A DNA stretch of 64,000 nucleotides, taken from positions 1-64,000 of the forward strand of contig CAJUPJ010000014.1 of assembly GCA_910588655.1 (NCBI GenBank), read 5' to 3'. The DNA is from an uncultured Lachnospiraceae bacterium (lineage in GTDB: Bacteria > Bacillota > Clostridia > Lachnospirales > Lachnospiraceae). The position numbers and the translations under genes were made by a program. This document shows positions 60,122-64,000 of this stretch, one piece after another. Positions within the stretch are counted from its first letter, which is position 1; each line of letters starts with the position of its first letter. The notes under the pieces are model-generated. The model was given only the letters and a program-made list of their open reading frames with translations, did no database searches and was not told the origin of the DNA.

Positions 60122-61982
60122 ATGCTTCTAGCACCCTTCCAGCAATCCTGTCTGCACTAATTCCGTATTTTTTCTTTAAAATACTTACAGAGCCATGCTC
60201 TAAAAACCTGTCTGGAAGCCCGATGCAAATGGTTCTGGAACTTTTATCCCTTTCATTAACCCATCCTGCAACAGCCTGCCCAAAACCTCCTGTAACAACG
60301 CCTTCTTCTAAAGTTACAAGAAGGCTGTGCCCTTTTAATGCCTCTTCTAAAAGCCCTGTATCAAATGGTTTTAAAAAGCGCATATTGGCAACAGATATAT
60401 CAAGCCCTTTTTCCTTTAATATGCCATGTACTTCCATAGCAGCCTGTACCATGCTTCCTGCTGCAAGCAGCACTATGCCATGCCCTTTTTTAATCCACTC
60501 ACCTTTTCCATGTTCTAATGGCTGCTTATATCCACTAAGCCCTGTATATGACTCCCCTCTTGGATAGCGTATTGCAACAGGAGCGTCCTGTTTTAATGCA
60601 AATTCAAGCATTTCCCCAAGCTCCCATGAATTTTTAGGCGCTAAAACTGTTAAACCAGGCATAGGCATCATAAGGGCTATATCAAAAATTCCCTGGTGTG
60701 TTTCACCATCGCTGCCAACTATGCCAGCCCTGTCAGCCATAAATACAACTGGAAGCCTGCAAATACATACATCATGCAGTATCTGGTCATATGCACGCTG
60801 TAAGAATGTTGAATATATTGCAACTACCGGCTTAAGCCCGCCTGCTGCCATTCCTGCAGCAAATGTTACAGCATGTTCTTCTGCTATGCCCACATCAAAA
60901 AACCTGTCCGGGAATTTTTCAGAAAATGCAGACAGCCCTGTACCAGCGGGCATTGCTGCTGTTACTGCTGTAATCCTTTTATCCTTACTGGCAAGTTCTG
61001 TTATCTTCCTGCTAAATACATCCGTATATGTTTCTTTTAAGCCTTCACTCTTCCTTGCAGAGCCGTCACGCACAAAAAACGGTGCAACGCCATGAAATGA
61101 AGAAGGGTCTTTTTCTGCTGGCGGATAGCCTTTGCCCTTCTTAGTACAGACATGTACAAGGACAGCACCTTTTACCTTTGACGCCCCATCAAATGCAGAA
61201 ACCATCTTTTTAACATCATGCCCGTCTATAGGCCCGATATACTTAATGCCCATATCCTCAAAGAGCATACCAGGAATAAATACCCTTTTTAAAACATCCT
61301 TAAACCCTCTTATGCTTGTTGTAATCCTCTCCCCTATATGTGGCATCTTTTTAAGGATTTTCTCCACATCCTCTTTTAAGCCCATATAATTAGTATTTGT
61401 CCTTATATTTCCAAGATACCCTGCCATACCGCCTACATTTTTGGCAATAGACATCTGGTTATCATTTAATACAATTATAAGGTTTGATTTAAGCCGCGCT
61501 GCATTATTTAAAGCTTCATATGCCATGCCGCCAGAAAGCGCACCGTCACCAATAACTGCAAAAATCTTCTGTACACCATCCCTTATATCCCTTGCCTTGG
61601 CAAAGCCAACTGCTGCACTTATGGATGTAGAACTGTGTCCTGTGTCAAATACATCACAGGGGTTTTCTGCCCTCTTGGGAAAGCCGCTTATCCCGCCATA
61701 CTGCCTGAGGTTTGCAAATTCCTCTTTCCTGCCTGTAAGTATCTTATGTGTATAACTCTGGTGGCCTACATCCCATATAATCTGGTCATATGGCAGTTCA
61801 CAGCACAGGTGTATTGCCATGCACAGCTCCACAACACCAAGGTTTGAAGCCAGATGCCCCCCTGTACGGCTGACATTTTTTACAATAAAACGCCTTATCT
61901 CCCATGCAAGCTTCTTATAATCACATGCATCTATATTTTTTATATCATTTGGCTGGTTTATCCTTTCAAGTAATCCATACAC
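60096..61982 (-). CDS. dxs: 1-deoxy-D-xylulose-5-phosphate synthase
   Basis: About 628 residues. DXS makes the first precursor of the MEP isoprenoid pathway. TPP loop: VIGDGALSGGMAYEALNNA (GDG motif), VVELCMAIHLCC at the N-terminus, the pyrimidine-domain EEHAVTFAAGMAAGGLKPVVAIYSTFLQRAYDQ, and the C-terminal LEEGVVTGGFG. Start GTG 61982 with RBS GAGGAG; a frame from 62024 would overlap ispA and is rejected. It is next to ispA and tlyA. Confidence 0.95.
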   Translation of the reverse strand: MYGLLERINQPNDIKNIDACDYKKLAWEIRRFIVKNVSRTGGHLASNLGVVELCMAIHLCCELPYDQIIWDVGHQSYTHKILTGRKEEFANLRQYGGISGFPKRAENPCDVFDTGHSSTSISAAVGFAKARDIRDGVQKIFAVIGDGALSGGMAYEALNNAARLKSNLIIVLNDNQMSIAKNVGGMAGYLGNIRTNTNYMGLKEDVEKILKKMPHIGERITTSIRGFKDVLKRVFIPGMLFEDMGIKYIGPIDGHDVKKMVSAFDGASKVKGAVLVHVCTKKGKGYPPAEKDPSSFHGVAPFFVRDGSARKSEGLKETYTDVFSRKITELASKDKRITAVTAAMPAGTGLSAFSEKFPDRFFDVGIAEEHAVTFAAGMAAGGLKPVVAIYSTFLQRAYDQILHDVCICRLPVVFMADRAGIVGSDGETHQGIFDIALMMPMPGLTVLAPKNSWELGEMLEFALKQDAPVAIRYPRGESYTGLSGYKQPLEHGKGEWIKKGHGIVLLAAGSMVQAAMEVHGILKEKGLDISVANMRFLKPFDTGLLEEALKGHSLLVTLEEGVVTGGFGQAVAGWVNERDKSSRTICIGLPDRFLEHGSVSILKKKYGISADRIAGRVLEAYEEEKGKA

Positions 61983-61995
61983 TATTAATTTCTCC

Positions 61996-62895
61996 TCACT
62001 TTTTGCGATTGATAAGCATTTCAACTAATGTATACAGGAACTCATTCTGTACTGGCATATTGCCAAGTATTCCCAGTGCCTTTTCCGAATAATCCCTGAC
62101 TGCCTGTTCCGCCTGTTCCATACCGTAAACAGATACATACGTTGACTTTGCATTTCTTTCATCACTGTGGACTGGTTTGCCAAGTTCTTCTGGTGTGCTT
62201 GTAATATCAAGTATATCATCCTGTATCTGGAACGCCATCCCGGTATAATGCCCTGCCTTTTCAAGCTCTGCTACAGTCCCGTTATCTGCACCTGCAAGGA
62301 CTGCACCTGCCATAAATGCAGCTTCAATAAGTGCACCTGTCTTTAAACTATATATAAAAGAAAGCTCCTCTTCATTAAGAGCCTCCCCTGTCTTTTCAAC
62401 ATCCACAACCTGGCCGCCAGCCATGCCATAAATCCCTGCCTTGTGTGCAAGGATTTTCAGTGCTTTTGCCTTTAATAAAATCTTATGCCCGTCCTCAAAG
62501 TCTGACATTGCAGTTTCAAACGCGTAATTAAGCAGCACATCCCCTGCAAGTATTCCCATATCCTCACCAAATACTATATGCGTTGTTTTCCTGCCGCGCC
62601 TGTACTCATCATTATCCATTGCTGGCAGGTCATCATGCACAAGCGAATACGTGTGTATCATCTCTATAGCCGCCATAAATGGAAGCACAAGGCTTTCCCC
62701 GCTCCCTCCCGCCATCTTGTATGTTTCCCACATAATCATAGGACGCAGCCTCTTGCCGCCTGCCATAAGGCTGTATTCCATTGCATCAGCTATTGTCTTC
62801 TGGTATACAATGTCCTTTGGCAGGAATTCCCTGGTTATTTTTCCAATCCACTCCGTTTCTTCCTTAAGCTGCCTGTTAAAAGCCTCTTTATCCAT
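61996..62895 (-). CDS. ispA: Polyprenyl (geranyl/farnesyl) diphosphate synthase
   Basis: About 299 residues. Condenses IPP with DMAPP/GPP. First Asp-rich motif SLVHDDLPAMDNDEYRRG and second FQIQDDILDITST with GGKRLRPMI at the start. Start ATG 62895, as a TTG frame from 62922 has no clear advantage; the RBS is not strong. Between dxs and xseB, as in other Clostridia. Confidence 0.92.
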   Translation of the reverse strand: MDKEAFNRQLKEETEWIGKITREFLPKDIVYQKTIADAMEYSLMAGGKRLRPMIMWETYKMAGGSGESLVLPFMAAIEMIHTYSLVHDDLPAMDNDEYRRGRKTTHIVFGEDMGILAGDVLLNYAFETAMSDFEDGHKILLKAKALKILAHKAGIYGMAGGQVVDVEKTGEALNEEELSFIYSLKTGALIEAAFMAGAVLAGADNGTVAELEKAGHYTGMAFQIQDDILDITSTPEELGKPVHSDERNAKSTYVSVYGMEQAEQAVRDYSEKALGILGNMPVQNEFLYTLVEMLINRKK

Positions 62896-62975
62896 ATAAA
62901 ATAAACCATACCTTTCCAGCAAATCTTATGTTTATATCCACAGCCACCCTTCCTGTGCAGTATAACAAACAATCT

Positions 62976-63173
62976 TTAATCTTCACATTTCCCAATAGTA
63001 ATTAACTTTTTCTCAACCTTGTCCAGTGCATCATTACAGTTTTTTACCAGTTTCATGCCTTCTTCATACATTTTAAAAGACTCCTCCAGCGTAAGTTCTC
63101 CGCCCTGGAGCTGTCCTATAATATTATCAAGATTTTCAAATGACTGTTCAAGTGTCATTTTCTTTGCTGCCAT
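62976..63173 (-). CDS. xseB: Exodeoxyribonuclease VII small subunit
   Basis: 65 residues. Family pattern SFENLDNIIGQLQGGELTLEESFKMYEEGMKLV near the N-terminus. It makes the XseAB nuclease that degrades single-stranded DNA. RBS AAAGGG before the ATG; placed between xseA and ispA. Confidence 0.94.
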   Translation of the reverse strand: MAAKKMTLEQSFENLDNIIGQLQGGELTLEESFKMYEEGMKLVKNCNDALDKVEKKLITIGKCED

Positions 63174-63203
63174 ATCCCTTTGCCTCTCTCTTTCACAATA
63201 AAT

Positions 63204-63274
63204 GAAAAATGCCGCTTTTGCATTTTTCTAAGAATGGCTTAGTTTTACTAAGGCGGTGTCCTTTACCGCCTTAG
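63204..63274 (-). terminator. Two hairpins between xseA and xseB
   Basis: CTAAGGCGGT / ACCGCCTTAG overlaps the xseA stop (63248-63274) and GAAAAATGC / GCATTTTTC (63204-63228) follows. They may reduce read-through into xseB, which is unusual since the two genes are normally co-expressed. Confidence 0.5.
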
Positions 63275-64000
63275 TGGAACTTCATTCTTTACATTCTTTA
63301 CATTAACAACCGCCTGTCCGTCCTGCATGTGCAGTACCAGTTCCTGTCCCGGGCTGATTTCACCCACTGATTTTACACTACTCCCGTCTTCTTTAGCTAC
63401 ATAAGAATAGCCGCCTTTAAGCTTATACAACGGCGACAGCCCCTTAAGCTCTTCTATATACAGTTCAAGCTGGTGCTTTGCTGCTGTAACTTTCTGTTCC
63501 ATAAGAAGTGAAAGCCTGTCCTGGCAGTCCGCCGCATAAAGCCTCCTCTGGCGCACCATGTCCCCTGGGCTTAAGCTGTCTAACATTGTTTCATATTGTG
63601 CAAGCTTTAACTTCTTAATCTTTAAAATATTATTTACCTGCCATTTAAGCGAATAAGCTGCTTCCCTTAATGCGGTTTCTGCTTCCTTGTATGGAAATAC
63701 TGCAAGTTCTGCTGCCGCAGAAGGTGTAGGCGCTCTTAAATCTGCCACAAAATCTGCTATTGTTGTATCTGTTTCATGCCCCACAGCAGAAACTACAGGC
63801 TTTGTACATGCATATACTGCCCTTGCAAGCTTTTCCGAATTAAATGCCCATAAATCCTCTATAGAGCCTCCGCCCCTGCCTATTATAATTGTATCAACAT
63901 CTGTCTTTTCAAAATACCTGATACCTTCAATAACTGTATCTTCTGCACCCTCACCCTGTACCCTTGCAGGATAAAGATATATCTGCACATATGGGTTACG
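63263..64000 (-). CDS. xseA: Exodeoxyribonuclease VII large subunit, C-terminal part
   Basis: At least 245 residues are visible; the start lies beyond the window end (the frame stays open to 64000). The visible part carries the catalytic domain: DTIIIGRGGGSIEDLWAFNSE, VSAVGHETDTTIADFVADLRAPTPSAAAEL, and a following coiled-coil arm. It is the catalytic subunit of the single-strand nuclease XseAB. It ends 89 bp before xseB. Confidence 0.95.
   Translation of the reverse strand, partial: RNPYVQIYLYPARVQGEGAEDTVIEGIRYFEKTDVDTIIIGRGGGSIEDLWAFNSEKLARAVYACTKPVVSAVGHETDTTIADFVADLRAPTPSAAAELAVFPYKEAETALREAAYSLKWQVNNILKIKKLKLAQYETMLDSLSPGDMVRQRRLYAADCQDRLSLLMEQKVTAAKHQLELYIEELKGLSPLYKLKGGYSYVAKEDGSSVKSVGEISPGQELVLHMQDGQAVVNVKNVKNEVPLRR

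Noticed and set aside
1..64000. CRISPR arrays, prophage modules, tRNA or rRNA genes
   Set aside because: No regularly spaced short direct repeats, no phage structural genes and no tRNA- or rRNA-like sequence could be recognised by reading the window. A dedicated scan was not possible here.

Overview
The window looks like a chromosomal segment of a low-GC, anaerobic, spore-forming member of the Clostridia, most likely a Lachnospiraceae-type gut bacterium. The evidence is the set of sporulation genes (spoIIID, sipL, cwlD and a spore-type GH18 hydrolase), a small 2x[4Fe-4S] ferredoxin, an iron alcohol dehydrogenase, plant-galactan degradation genes, a BCCT/choline module, and the classical clostridial xseA-xseB-ispA-dxs-tlyA-nadK-argR run. 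The taxonomic call is inference from gene content and base composition; there is no rRNA or tRNA in the window.

Layout. 1-2.4 kb is an eroded edge: a palindromic repeat, a frameshifted IS630-type insertion sequence and a broken GT2 glycosyltransferase. 2.4-20 kb is a surface-polysaccharide locus, all on the minus strand. It holds PssD/PssE (Alg14/Alg13-like), a large HAD protein, GT2 enzymes, an EpsG-type polymerase, a Wzx flippase, a TagF/TagB-like glycerophosphotransferase, a choline module (HTH-LicC-LicA fusion, second LicC, BCCT transporter) and an MBOAT/SGNH O-acylation pair. Upstream of it (20-23.3 kb) sit a tyrosine-recombinase-like protein that has lost several catalytic residues, whose promoter lies between two copies of a palindromic site, and a complete group IIC intron inserted directly after the spoIIID terminator.

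23.3-40.5 kb is core genome: spoIIID, an FAD oxidoreductase, murG, DUF4250, GNAT, a chemoreceptor, sipL, ilvE, an rpiB-phosphatase-sua5-cwlD operon, GH18, mecA, DUF1858, ferredoxin and Fe-ADH. 40.6-41.6 kb is a 1-kb stretch of nested palindromes. 41.6-53.8 kb carries a LacI-GH53-GalE galactan group, aroE, the pantothenate/CoA genes (panB, panC, panD, coaBC and a PanG-like reductase), another palindrome copy, a small unknown protein and a GH2 enzyme. 53.9-64 kb has a LysR regulator, a PorB subunit without its partners, a second chemoreceptor, and argR-nadK-tlyA-dxs-ispA-xseB-xseA (xseA runs off the window).

Most notable are the nested palindromic repeat family (four copies), the catalytically degenerate recombinase with its paired operator-like palindromes, a low-molecular-weight phosphatase that has lost both the P-loop arginine and the general-acid aspartate, and the phosphocholine-type activation module without LicD inside the capsule locus. 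No CRISPR array, prophage or tRNA was seen.
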